A stretch of 64,000 bases of DNA from JBPYCR01 sp051846935 (lineage in GTDB: Bacteria; Bacillota; Bacilli; Bacillales; Amphibacillaceae). A program made the position numbers and the translations under genes. The DNA lies in the NCBI RefSeq assembly GCF_051846935.1, contig NZ_JBPYCS010000007.1, forward strand, positions 62,001-126,000, written 5' to 3'. Under the pieces are notes generated by a model that was not told where the DNA came from, made no database searches, and saw only the letters and a list, made by a program, of their open reading frames with translations. Below are positions 52,403 to 61,110 of this stretch, piece after piece (position 1 is the first letter of the stretch; each line of letters begins with the position of its first letter).

Positions 52403-52431
52403 TTGCAAATAGAAGCGAACTTAGGTATCAT
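52403..52431 (+). promoter_or_regulatory. Promoter of the peptide/GNAT unit
   Basis: TTGCAA (52403-52408) and TATCAT (52426-52431) are separated by exactly 17 bases. The start would fall near 52438, giving a leader of about 110 bases with three stem-loops. Confidence 0.6.
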
Positions 52432-52437
52432 ATATGC

Positions 52438-52524
52438 ATCAACTCGTTCTTTAAAGAGAACAAGTTGCTGCATAGTTTATTGCTATGCAGCATACAATGC
52501 CATGAGGCTATACATAGCATTGTA
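52438..52524 (+). promoter_or_regulatory. Three consecutive hairpins in the leader of the peptide gene
   Basis: CAACTCGTTCT / AGAACAAGTTG (one mismatch), then GCTGCATAG-TTTATTG-CTATGCAGC (52467-52491, perfect), then TACAATGC / GCATTGTA (52493-52524, perfect). They fill the mRNA leader before the GTG start and could control transcription or protect the RNA. No known riboswitch pattern was recognised. Confidence 0.6.
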
Positions 52525-52548
52525 GGATAAGAGAAAGGAGTGAAGAAT

Positions 52549-52683
52549 GTGAAAAAAGAATGGATAACACCACAATTAGAAGAGTTGGATGTAAGCAAGA
52601 CGATGAAATGCTGGCCAGAACTTAAGAGCGCATCTGCGGAAGCAGAGTCGGATTTTTGGGACGATAAACTTTGTGACAGTTAA
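52549..52683 (+). CDS. 44-residue RiPP-like precursor with lasso-type leader
   Basis: GTG start eight bases after AAAGGAG. The first 19 residues, ending at KTM, follow the lasso-peptide leader pattern (aromatic, Pro, Leu, and Thr two residues before the cut): (V)KKEWITPQLEELDVSKTM, close to paeninodin-family precursors. The remaining 25 residues (KCWPELKSASAEAESDFWDD then KLCDS) have two Cys, two Trp and many acidic residues. With that cut no Asp or Glu falls at core positions 7-9 needed for a lasso ring, and no lasso cyclase or protease gene is nearby. It is a likely ribosomal peptide precursor of uncertain type. A GNAT gene follows. Confidence 0.7.
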   Translation: MKKEWITPQLEELDVSKTMKCWPELKSASAEAESDFWDDKLCDS

Positions 52684-52751
52684 TTTAAAGCTCGATGGAA
52701 TTTGCAGCTCTTAATTTTTAATAAGGGCTGCAAAACTTTACCAAAATTGAT

Positions 52752-53426
52752 ATGAATTTTAATAAAGGATGGTTTTACTTGTATGAAAAAGTGAAAACAA
52801 AGCGTCAGCAAGAGAGCTTTGCCAAAACATGGGAATACTTTTGCAAGCAATATGGTTGGTATAATGATCCATATACAAAAGTAGGAACAAGATACAATTT
52901 ACTATATAAGAAAAATGCGTTTAAAAAAAATGAAGTCATTGGTACGTTGGAGCTAATCCCATATAAGCCGAATACATCTTATAGTACGGTAGACGGTCCG
53001 GGAAGAGCAGCATTTAATACGTATAAAGAATTTCGTATAAATCAAAACCGTGTATGGGAAATAGATAAATTATGTATTCATACCGATTTTCAAAGAAAAG
53101 GATATTTTTACGTATTTATTCAAATAATTTTAGAGCATGCTAAAAGCAATCGTTCGATGTATCTGTTAGCTTTAACCGAAAAGAAACTTTTTCGTATGCT
53201 TAAAATGCAATTTGGCTCCTTTGTTGAACAAAAAGGAAATGAACTACCTGGTCCAACAACTGCACTCGTTCCAACGGTTATTCATATTGGAAAAGTAAAC
53301 GATGTTTTGAAAACGATCCGTACGCAATCAAAGAACTCCTTTATCGTACATAGCGTGTACAATCAAGATACGGAGAAAATTGTAAAATTGGCACTCCTTC
53401 CTAATATGTTTAAAGAACGCACTTGA
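52752..53426 (+). CDS. GNAT-fold protein resembling N-acyl amino acid / autoinducer synthases
   Basis: Up to 224 residues. The sequence matches the acyltransferase branch of the GNAT fold seen in FeeM-like N-acyl amino acid synthases: WEIDKLCIHTDFQRKGYFYV is the CoA or ACP-binding strand-helix, after an N-terminal substrate part (KTWEYFCKQYGWYNDPYT). The acyl donor may be acyl-CoA or acyl-ACP. ATG 52752 has no ribosome binding site, whereas TTG 52779 has AAAGGA nine bases upstream and may be the real start. It sits 68 bases after the peptide gene without a terminator, so they are probably co-transcribed. Confidence 0.72.
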   Translation: MNFNKGWFYLYEKVKTKRQQESFAKTWEYFCKQYGWYNDPYTKVGTRYNLLYKKNAFKKNEVIGTLELIPYKPNTSYSTVDGPGRAAFNTYKEFRINQNRVWEIDKLCIHTDFQRKGYFYVFIQIILEHAKSNRSMYLLALTEKKLFRMLKMQFGSFVEQKGNELPGPTTALVPTVIHIGKVNDVLKTIRTQSKNSFIVHSVYNQDTEKIVKLALLPNMFKERT

Positions 53427-53443
53427 CACGTTCTTTATTAAGA
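53412..53443 (+). terminator. Terminator of the peptide/GNAT unit
   Basis: AAAGAACG / CGTTCTTT, an 8-bp perfect stem with a 9-base loop that overlaps the GNAT stop codon, followed by a short T-rich stretch. The gap to 53601 shows no gene. Confidence 0.65.
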
Positions 53444-53601
53444 ACTATAATAGGAAACAATCTTACAATACTTAGCCATATAACACTTAAAACATAAATT
53501 TCCATATATTTTTTCCACGATTGTTCGTTATAAAGAATTAAAAAAGGATTTTTAAAGTAATAAAGCATAATGTATCACATAGAATAAAAAGGTGGTTACG
53601 T

Positions 53602-54330
53602 ATGGAGAGCCGAAACCGGGAACATTATCTCACTGCTGAGAAAGAAATAAATATGAAAGACTTTTATGATGTTATCAAGCGACGCGCATGGATTATTATT
53701 TTATTAACAATTGTTGCAACCGTTGGAGGGTTTTATCTTAATAAATTAAATGATAATCCGATGTATCAATCTTCCGCACGAATCATCGTTGGCCCTGACA
53801 GTCAGATGCAAACGTTAATGGTCGTTATTAAAGATCAAATAATTATGGAGAGTGTCATTGAGGAGCTTCAATTAAATAAAACGACGGATCAGCTAGCAAG
53901 TCAAGTGCAGGTTGAGCGCGTAGATGATTCACAAGTAATTAGCATATCTGTTACAGACGCGATTGCAAAGCAAGCAGCAGCAATTGCGAATGTTACAGCA
54001 ACAATTTTTAAAAACGAAGTTGGCACGATTCTTGGTTTTGATGATGTCGAAGTATTATCCGAGGCAAAGGAGAGTCCATTACCAATCAATGAAAATACAA
54101 ATAAAGCGGTAGTCTTTGCTGCAATTTTTGGGTTTGCAACAGGGATCGGGCTTGTCTTTTTGCTTGATGTATTGGATGGAACAATTGCTAAAAATAAAGA
54201 GCTGGAAGAAATATTAGGCGTGCCTGTAATTGGTGTTATTTCAAACATGAACAGCAAGCGAAAGGTTGAAAGCAAATCGAAGAAGTCAAAAGTTATTGAA
54301 GTGAGAGGGGATGCCGTTGATATTAAATAA
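53602..54330 (+). CDS. Wzz/CapA-type chain-length determinant (YveK/EpsA-like)
   Basis: Membrane activator of the polysaccharide tyrosine kinase, 242 residues. Two helices (WIIILLTIVATVGGFYL, about 32-48, and KAVVFAAIFGFATGIGLVFL, about 172-191) flank the extracytoplasmic Wzz domain, and a short basic C-terminal tail lies in the cytoplasm (EEILGVPVIGVI precedes it). AAAAGGTGG precedes the ATG. The following ATPase gene overlaps the 3' end by 20 bases. Confidence 0.88.
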   Translation: MESRNREHYLTAEKEINMKDFYDVIKRRAWIIILLTIVATVGGFYLNKLNDNPMYQSSARIIVGPDSQMQTLMVVIKDQIIMESVIEELQLNKTTDQLASQVQVERVDDSQVISISVTDAIAKQAAAIANVTATIFKNEVGTILGFDDVEVLSEAKESPLPINENTNKAVVFAAIFGFATGIGLVFLLDVLDGTIAKNKELEEILGVPVIGVISNMNSKRKVESKSKKSKVIEVRGDAVDIK

Positions 54331-54964
54331 AAAACGTAGTACGAAAAGAAGCTTAGTTACATACTCTAATGCGGACTCGCTTATCGCGGATCAGTTTCGT
54401 ATGATACGAGCGAACATTAAATTTCTACCAGGCAAAAGGGAGAATCGTATTTTCCTTATTACTTCGGCAAGTAAAGGAGAAGGAAAATCGACTATCGTTG
54501 CTAATCTTGCTGTATCAATGGCCCAGCAAAAAGAAAAGATTCTTTTAATCGATGCAAATTTAAGAGAGCCTGTAATTCACGATTTCTTTGATATTTCTAA
54601 TGATAAGGGCATAACAGATATTCTGACAAATAAAATGGATTTTGAGGATGTTGTTTACAAAACAGGAATAGGCAAACTCGATTTATTAACGAGTGGTTCG
54701 ACCTTATTTAATCCTGCTGAGCTGCTAGGCAATGAAAGGATGTCCCAGCTGCTGACGAAAGTTGAAGGAATGTACAATATTGTTTTAATTGACTCACCAA
54801 CGATTTTGGATGTTACTGAAACAAGGGTTCTAGCTAATGAATGTGATGGCGTCATTCTAGTTATACATAGAAAAAAGACGACAAAAGAAAAAGTGACAGA
54901 AGCACGAAGGGTTTTGGAACTATCGCAAGCTAATTTATCAGGATCTATTATGAACGATAAATAG
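54311..54964 (+). CDS. CpsD/CapB-family tyrosine-kinase-like ATPase, C-terminally short
   Basis: A 217-residue BY-kinase domain. Walker A is ITSASKGEGKSTIVANLA (about residues 52-69), Walker A' ILLIDANLREP and Walker B IVLIDSPTI. The family's C-terminal tail with a cluster of four or more Tyr, the autophosphorylation site, is absent: the protein stops right after NLSGSIMNDK, also lacking the last strand. It may be truncated or unable to autophosphorylate. The start is ATG 54311, or TTG 54317 which has better spacing from GAGAGGGG. Confidence 0.85.
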   Translation: MPLILNKKRSTKRSLVTYSNADSLIADQFRMIRANIKFLPGKRENRIFLITSASKGEGKSTIVANLAVSMAQQKEKILLIDANLREPVIHDFFDISNDKGITDILTNKMDFEDVVYKTGIGKLDLLTSGSTLFNPAELLGNERMSQLLTKVEGMYNIVLIDSPTILDVTETRVLANECDGVILVIHRKKTTKEKVTEARRVLELSQANLSGSIMNDK

Positions 54965-55415
54965 AAAGTGTTTATTTTTTGAACGCCTCGTTCGTTATAT
55001 AGTCCAAAATATCTTGGTGATGTCTACTGGCCATTATCCTCGTAGGCACTCGGTCATGCTGTGGGTTGAGATATACCTTAGACGCTTGTCGTCGATAGTG
55101 TGGTGTGAGGATGGGTTAGATGCCCAAAGCTATTTAGCTTAAAAGATTGGGACAGTTATAAAAAACGAGCATACTTTAGAGCATTTATGAATGTGGGTTG
55201 TGACGCGCATACGTAAAGAAAAAAGCTGTTTTTAGGAAGTTACGTAGAGTAATTATTTGCCGGAACGGTATGCACAAGCTTTATATGTTAAGGGTGTAAA
55301 ACACGCAGTAGAAAGCTAGCCCCTTTTATCCAATCGGTATTCATAAATGCTTTAATTTAAAACAACATATTCATCCTACACGTTTGAAAGCAAACAATTA
55401 AGGAGGTGACAATAA
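54965..55415. other. 450-base gap inside the polysaccharide cluster
   Basis: I see no gene, repeat or terminator of note here. In related clusters a tyrosine phosphatase gene (CpsB/YwqE type) commonly sits between the kinase and the dehydratase; no trace of one was seen in any frame. The final 16 bases carry the AAGGAGG of the next gene. Confidence 0.5.
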
Positions 55416-57239
55416 ATGACCTATCGTCAACGCTTATCTTTATTCCTTATTATTGATTCAATTATTGTCTTACTAGCACTCGGATCAAGTTGGTTTTTAG
55501 TAGGTACAACGAACATGATGACCTTTCCGCTTGCTATTGCTTCTGTTGTAATTTTAATTAGTCATCATACGTGGGCAATCAAGGTAAAGCTTTATAAAAA
55601 AGTTTGGGAATATGCAAGTGTAGGAGAGTTAGTAACGGTTTTAAAAGTCGTCATTTATTCTTTTATTTTAGCGGTCGTTGTTCAACAGCTCTTTTTCCAA
55701 GTAATATATGGACGCTTTTTAATTGTTTCTGGGTTGCTTCACTTACTGTTTCTTGGTGGTTCGAGATTTGCTTGGCGTCTCTACCGTGATATGGTAATGA
55801 ACCATACGATGAAGCAAGTGCGTACTTTAATTGTTGGTGCTGGATCTGCAGGAACAATGGTTGCACGACAGCTATTAAACAATCAGGATAGCTCGTTATT
55901 GCCGGTAGCCTTTGTTGACGATGATCCGTCGAAGCATGCGCTGGACTTGTTAGGGATTCCTATTGTTGGTGGGGTATCAGAAATTGCAAAATCGGTTAAA
56001 GAACTACATATAGACAATATTATTATTGCAATTCCGTCTCTTAAGAAACGTGAATTAAATACAATTTATCAAGAATGCTTAAAAACAACAGCAAACACAA
56101 AAATTTTGCCATTGTTGGAGGATTTAGTAACTGGGAAAGTTTCGGTTACAGCAATTAGAGATGTACAGGCAGAAGATTTGCTGCCACGAGAGCTTGTTGA
56201 TATCGATATGGAAAGTATCGGGAATGAAATTACAAACAAGGTTGTATTAGTAACAGGCGCTGGTGGCTCAATTGGATCGGAAATTTCAAAACAAATCGCT
56301 GCCTTCTTCCCTAGGCGATTAATTTTGCTCGGGCACGGTGAAAACAGTATATACACAATTGAAATGAAGTTAAAAGAACAATTTAAGAACGAAAATATTG
56401 ATTTTGTAACGGAAATCGCTGATATACAAGACGAACAAAAAATAATGAGCATCGTAAGGATGTACAAGCCGAATGTTATTTACCATGCAGCTGCTCACAA
56501 GCATGTTCCTTTAATGGAGCATAACCCAGATGCCGCATTAAATAACAATATTATCGGGACACTAAATGTTGCTAAAGCAGCAAGCAAAAATAAAACACAA
56601 ACATTTGTACTCGTTTCTACGGATAAAGCAGTAAATCCTACAAGTGTGATGGGTGCATCAAAAAGAATTGCCGAAATGGCTGTTCAGAGTATGGATAAGG
56701 AAAGCGACACGACATTTGTTGCTGTTCGGTTTGGGAATGTTCTCGGCAGTCGAGGAAGTGTAATTCCTTTATTTAAAAAACAAATTGAGCGCGGTGGTCC
56801 GGTCACGGTTACCCACCCTGATATGGTGCGTTACTTTATGACCATTCCAGAAGCGTCTAGACTTGTTATTCAAGCAGGTGCGCTCGCTAAGGGTGGCGAA
56901 ATTTTTGTATTAGATATGGGTGATCCTGTAAAGATTGTTGAACTAGCAAAAAATTTAATCCAACTGTCAGGATACGATATTGAAGATATCGGGCTTGAGT
57001 TTACAGGCATTAGACCTGGTGAAAAGCTTTATGAGGAATTATTGACTGCGGAAGAAGTTCATGAACAGCAATTGTATCCAAAGATTTATATAGGAAAGAC
57101 AACCGAGGTTTATTTAGAAGATATCGAGCGGCTCATAGCTCGATTGGTAACATTAGATAAGGAACATCTAAAGGAACAACTATTGACAGTTGCAAATAAA
57201 GGTCTTGTGTTAGAACAATCACGTGCAATATCGATATAG
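55416..57239 (+). CDS. Nucleotide-sugar 4,6-dehydratase/epimerase, CapD/EpsC type
   Basis: A 607-residue membrane enzyme. The first 120 residues carry four helices, followed by a Rossmann-like domain (VRTLIVGAGSAGTMVARQLL, about 130-150) and then the catalytic short-chain dehydratase domain from about 285: VVLVTGAGGSIGSEIS for NAD, VYHAAAHKHVPLME, and STDKAVNPTSVMGASKR. The catalytic Tyr of classical members is replaced by Met in this motif, as in the CapD/FlaA1 branch. It makes a 4-keto-6-deoxy UDP-sugar for polysaccharide assembly. Confidence 0.93.
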   Translation: MTYRQRLSLFLIIDSIIVLLALGSSWFLVGTTNMMTFPLAIASVVILISHHTWAIKVKLYKKVWEYASVGELVTVLKVVIYSFILAVVVQQLFFQVIYGRFLIVSGLLHLLFLGGSRFAWRLYRDMVMNHTMKQVRTLIVGAGSAGTMVARQLLNNQDSSLLPVAFVDDDPSKHALDLLGIPIVGGVSEIAKSVKELHIDNIIIAIPSLKKRELNTIYQECLKTTANTKILPLLEDLVTGKVSVTAIRDVQAEDLLPRELVDIDMESIGNEITNKVVLVTGAGGSIGSEISKQIAAFFPRRLILLGHGENSIYTIEMKLKEQFKNENIDFVTEIADIQDEQKIMSIVRMYKPNVIYHAAAHKHVPLMEHNPDAALNNNIIGTLNVAKAASKNKTQTFVLVSTDKAVNPTSVMGASKRIAEMAVQSMDKESDTTFVAVRFGNVLGSRGSVIPLFKKQIERGGPVTVTHPDMVRYFMTIPEASRLVIQAGALAKGGEIFVLDMGDPVKIVELAKNLIQLSGYDIEDIGLEFTGIRPGEKLYEELLTAEEVHEQQLYPKIYIGKTTEVYLEDIERLIARLVTLDKEHLKEQLLTVANKGLVLEQSRAISI

Positions 57240-57280
57240 CGTAGGGATAATTGAATACTTTTAAAAAGAGGTGCGATGAA

Positions 57281-58165
57281 GTGCAAATAAAAAAGGCAAT
57301 AATTCCAGCGGCTGGTTTAGGAACACGTTTTCTTCCAGCAACGAAGGCAATGCCGAAAGAGATGCTCCCTATTGTTGATAAACCAACGATTCAATATATT
57401 GTCGAAGAAGCGATTGCTTCAGGAATTGAAGATATTATTATCGTTACAGGGAAGGGAAAAAGAGCAATCGAAGATCATTTTGACCATAGTTTTGAGCTAG
57501 AGCAGAATTTATTACATAAAGGAAAATTGGATTTACTAAGCCAAGTTCAAAAGTCAGCAAAAATGGTTGATATTCATTATATAAGACAAAAGGAGCCAAA
57601 AGGCTTAGGTCATGCAATTTGGTGTGCAAGAAAGTTTATTGGAAATGAACCGTTTGCAGTATTGCTTGGCGATGATATTGTTCGAGCGGATGTGCCATGC
57701 TTAAAACAATTAATGGATCAATACATTCAGTGTCGCGCATCAGTCCTTGGAGTCCAAATGGTGAAGGAAACGGATGTTTCAAGGTACGGTATTGTTGATG
57801 GTAAAAGAGCCGAAAATCGATTGTATCACGTACATGACTTAGTGGAGAAACCGGATAGAGAAAAGGCGCCATCCAACTTAGCGATATTAGGGAGATATAT
57901 ATTAACCCCAGCTATTTTTAATATATTAGAGCGTCAAGCACCAGGAACAGGAGATGAAATTCAATTAACAGACGCTATTGCTTCTCTTACGAATCGTGAG
58001 GCTGTTTATGCTTACGAATTTGAAGGAAAACGGTATGATGTTGGGGAAAAAATGGGCTTTATTCAAACGACAATTGAATTTGCACTTGAGCGAGAGGATT
58101 TAAATGAGGAGTTTAGAGATTATTTATTATCGATCGTAAAAAGAGAAGAAATGTTCGTTCGGTAG
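57281..58165 (+). CDS. galU: UTP-glucose-1-phosphate uridylyltransferase
   Basis: Makes UDP-glucose from UTP and glucose-1-phosphate. It has 294 residues. The N-terminal nucleotide loop AAGLGTRFLPATKAMPKEML, the metal-site Asp in LLGDDIV, and VEKPDREKAPSNLAILGRY match GtaB/GalU of Bacillus closely. The start is GTG 57281, seven bases after GAGGTG; the longer frame from TTG 57251 has no ribosome binding site. UDP-glucose feeds GalE at the end of the window. Confidence 0.96.
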   Translation: MQIKKAIIPAAGLGTRFLPATKAMPKEMLPIVDKPTIQYIVEEAIASGIEDIIIVTGKGKRAIEDHFDHSFELEQNLLHKGKLDLLSQVQKSAKMVDIHYIRQKEPKGLGHAIWCARKFIGNEPFAVLLGDDIVRADVPCLKQLMDQYIQCRASVLGVQMVKETDVSRYGIVDGKRAENRLYHVHDLVEKPDREKAPSNLAILGRYILTPAIFNILERQAPGTGDEIQLTDAIASLTNREAVYAYEFEGKRYDVGEKMGFIQTTIEFALEREDLNEEFRDYLLSIVKREEMFVR

Positions 58166-58466
58166 GTAGCGCACGTAGAAAGGAAATGAGGAGAAGTAAA
58201 GTGAAGCGAACAGTATCCTTTATAGTATGAGTAACATGTTTGTGGGGGAACAGATGCACGAATTTAACTAGATAATATGTGATCAATTTTACTTCGAACG
58301 ATATACACATGAATAACGCCGTTGATTGTCACTGCACACGGAAAGCGTAGTGTATATCTACTGCGGTCGGTAGGAATCAATACTAAAATTAACGAATACA
58401 AAGAGAGGTTTTTTTAACTTCTTAAAATAACACCCACAAATACGTGACTCAATCTCCTCTATAATA
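58166..58466. other. Gap with a possible broken gene start
   Basis: A GAGGAG site near 58190 is followed by a GTG frame (KRTVSFIV) that stops after nine codons. It may be the start of a decayed gene. Nothing else was recognised up to the frameshifted remnant that follows. Confidence 0.3.
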
Positions 58467-58819
58467 ATATTTGCTTTTTTTCTAGGTGGAAGTGTAACAT
58501 ATGCTGCTACAAAAAATTATTATGCGCGCCTATTAGCAGGACAACAGCAGCAAATGCAAGACGAAGTTCTAGAATATTATAAAGAAGAATACAAGGAAAG
58601 AGGAACGATACAACATGGGCTATCGTTACATCCGTAGAGCAAAAAAGACTGGAAATTTTAGAGGAGGTTAAGCAATACGCTAAGGATAAGGTTCAGAATG
58701 ATGCGAATAACCGTCAAGAGGAGCATTTAAAAGCTGTGCAAATAGAGGCGGATCGGATGCTGCAAAAACTAAAGAACTATGTGGATCGTTTAAGTGATGA
58801 AGAAGGAATTCAATACTAA
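58467..58819 (+). pseudogene. Frameshifted small coiled-coil membrane protein gene
   Basis: In one frame the sequence reads IFAFFLGGSVTYAATKNYY, then AGQQQQMQDEVLEYYKEEYK and ERG before a stop; in another frame, from about 58607, it continues WAIVTSVEQKRLEILEEVK, KQYAKDKVQNDANNRQEEHL and ends RLSDEEGIQY. Joined by one indel near 58605, this gives a helix followed by a long charged coiled coil of about 115 residues. No start codon with ribosome binding site remains. Family not recognised; context suggests a former polysaccharide-cluster accessory. Confidence 0.6.
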
Positions 58820-58852
58820 TTTTTATATGTCAAACGTATAAGGATGATTTTC

Positions 58853-60007
58853 ATGGTTAATAAGGTGCTGTTTTGTGCAACTGTGGATTACCATTTTAAA
58901 GCATTTCACATACCATATATGAAGTGGTTTAAAGAACAAGGGTTTCAAGTAGATGTCGTTGCAGCAGGAGATATGAAATTACCATATACAGATAACAAAT
59001 ATACGATTCCGATTCAGCGCTCCCCTTTCTCTTTAAAAAATAGGAAGGCATATAATGAACTAAAGGAAATTATTAATAAAAATCATTACAAAATTATACA
59101 TTGTCATACGCCTCTCGGCGGCGTGCTGGGCCGACTGGCAGCTGTGCGGGCAAGAAAAAAAGGGACAAAGGTAATTTATACTGCCCATGGATTTCATTTT
59201 TGTAAAGGAGCCCCTTTGCTAAATTGGGTTCTTTATTATCCGACAGAACGGTATTTATCGTATTTAACCGATTGTCTTATAACAATAAACACCGAAGATA
59301 ACCAGTTGGCTGTAAACCATCGTTTTCCTGTGCCGAAGCTCGTTCACCTACCAGGTGTCGGTGTCAATACGGATAAATTTAAGCCGATCGCAAAGAGTGA
59401 GAAGCGATTTTTAAAAGAGTCATTTGGCTATCAGCCAGATGACTTTTTATTATTTTATGCTGCCGAATTCAACAAAAACAAAAATCAAGCTTTTTTATTG
59501 CACATGCTAGCAGCTTTGAAACAGAAAAGCGGTCGTGTAAAGCTTTTGCTAGCTGGTGAAGGTTCGAAATTAGAAGCATGCAAACGATTGGCTAAGGAGC
59601 TTGGTGTCGATCATCTCGTTCAATTCCTTGGCTTTCGTAACGATATATATCGTTTGATTTCTATGTGCGATGCAGCAGCTGCGTGCAGTTACCGAGAAGG
59701 CTTGCCTGTTCATGTAATGGAAGCGATGAGCTGTGGGCTACCAGTTGTAGCGGTGGATAACAGAGGGCATCGTGAATTAGTGGAAAATAATAAAACAGGC
59801 TTTCTTCTACCGACATGGAGTCCTACTCTTTTTGCGGATAAGGTCCAAGAACTTGCGCTAGATGACTTGTTACCTACTCGCTTTGGAGTAAATGGACGAA
59901 AAAAAATTATTGAACGTTTTAGTGTGGATCAAGTATTGGCGAATAAGGCGAAATTATATAAAGGGTATATGGAGGAACAGGAGGAAGCGGTGTGGCAAGT
60001 CCAGTAA
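58853..60007 (+). CDS. Glycosyltransferase family 4 (EpsD-like)
   Basis: A GT-B fold glycosyltransferase of 384 residues adding a sugar to the growing repeat unit. The N-terminal acceptor domain includes IIHCHTPLGGVLGRLAAV and YTAHGFHFCKGAPLLNW; the C-terminal nucleotide-sugar domain holds EGLPVHVMEAMSCGLPVVA (E-x7-E motif). I start at ATG 58853, eight bases after AAGGA, over an in-frame ATG at 58844. It overlaps the next gene by 16 bases. Confidence 0.92.
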   Translation: MVNKVLFCATVDYHFKAFHIPYMKWFKEQGFQVDVVAAGDMKLPYTDNKYTIPIQRSPFSLKNRKAYNELKEIINKNHYKIIHCHTPLGGVLGRLAAVRARKKGTKVIYTAHGFHFCKGAPLLNWVLYYPTERYLSYLTDCLITINTEDNQLAVNHRFPVPKLVHLPGVGVNTDKFKPIAKSEKRFLKESFGYQPDDFLLFYAAEFNKNKNQAFLLHMLAALKQKSGRVKLLLAGEGSKLEACKRLAKELGVDHLVQFLGFRNDIYRLISMCDAAAACSYREGLPVHVMEAMSCGLPVVAVDNRGHRELVENNKTGFLLPTWSPTLFADKVQELALDDLLPTRFGVNGRKKIIERFSVDQVLANKAKLYKGYMEEQEEAVWQVQ

Positions 60008-61110
60008 GAGTACTGCATGTGGTCGTCAATATGAACCGTGGCGGAGCGGAAACATTACTTATGAATTTGTATCGACATATCGACCGATCAAACGTACAAT
60101 TCGACTTTTTAACATGTAAAAGTGGGGTGTATGATGCTGAAATAGAATCGTTAGGAGGGTGTATCCACCGAATTCCCTATATCACTGAAGCAGGGCATTT
60201 CGGTTATGTTAAACATTTAAAACGGTTCTTTAAAGACCATACAGCATATAGCATTGTCCATTCCCATATGGATAAAATGAGTGGGCTTGTGTTGCGAGAA
60301 GCGAAGCGTGCGAATATACCGGTACGGATTGCGCATAGTCATAATACGGAAAGTGAAGGCGGAATACTGGCAAAAATGTATAAATCGTATGCAGGATCTT
60401 TAATAAAAGGGAGCGCAACCGGATTATATGCTTGCTCATCAAGCGCTGCCAGTTGGTTATACGGCAAGGACTGCAATAAGAGCATTATTTTAAACAATGG
60501 AATTGAAATTGATAAATTTACCTTTTCATCTAAGGCTCGTAACGAGATGAGAAGTGCACTAGGTCTAAATAAGGAAGCTTTTGTACTTGGGCATGTGGGC
60601 AGGTTTTCCAGACAGAAAAACCATTTTTATTTACTGGATATATTCGCTGAGATAAGTGAAAAGCAATCCAATGCCGTATTAATACTTGTTGGCGATGGGC
60701 CGTTAAGACGAAAAATAAAAGAGCGGATCGTTCAATTGAACTTAGGAGAAAAAGTGAAATTGCTTGGTGTTCGAGAAGATATACCTCAATTAATGCAAGC
60801 TTTTGATATGTTTGTATTTCCGTCTTTACATGAAGGGTTACCTGTAACATTAATAGAGGCGCAAAGTGCAGGGCTCGTATGTCTTATTTCAGATCACATT
60901 ACTGCTGAGGTTGACCTTAGCATAGGATTGATGCATCAGTTGCCACTAAACGATAAATCGATGTGGGTCAATCAAGTGATCGAACAAATGCAAATAAAAG
61001 AAACAAGAAAAGTAGATTTGAACATGGTTTATAAAAAAGGTTATGACATTAGACATACGGCAAAGCAAACAGAGCATACGTATACAGCATTAAAGGAACA
61101 GTTTACATGA
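59992..61110 (+). CDS. Glycosyltransferase family 4/1 (EpsF-like)
   Basis: A second GT-B glycosyltransferase, 372 residues. Motifs are HVVVNMNRGGAETLLMNLYR near the N-terminus, VRIAHSHNTES, GHVGRFSRQKNH, and the donor-site SLHEGLPVTLIEAQSAGL. The start is GTG 59992 after GGAGGAAGCG, within the preceding gene. It overlaps the next by 4 bases (ATGA), so the three transferases are translationally linked. Confidence 0.92.
   Translation: MASPVRVLHVVVNMNRGGAETLLMNLYRHIDRSNVQFDFLTCKSGVYDAEIESLGGCIHRIPYITEAGHFGYVKHLKRFFKDHTAYSIVHSHMDKMSGLVLREAKRANIPVRIAHSHNTESEGGILAKMYKSYAGSLIKGSATGLYACSSSAASWLYGKDCNKSIILNNGIEIDKFTFSSKARNEMRSALGLNKEAFVLGHVGRFSRQKNHFYLLDIFAEISEKQSNAVLILVGDGPLRRKIKERIVQLNLGEKVKLLGVREDIPQLMQAFDMFVFPSLHEGLPVTLIEAQSAGLVCLISDHITAEVDLSIGLMHQLPLNDKSMWVNQVIEQMQIKETRKVDLNMVYKKGYDIRHTAKQTEHTYTALKEQFT

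Noticed and set aside
52549..52683. Calling the peptide a normal lasso peptide
   Set aside because: The leader fits, but there is no acid at core positions 7-9 and no cyclase, leader-binding or protease gene nearby, so only a lasso-like leader is claimed.
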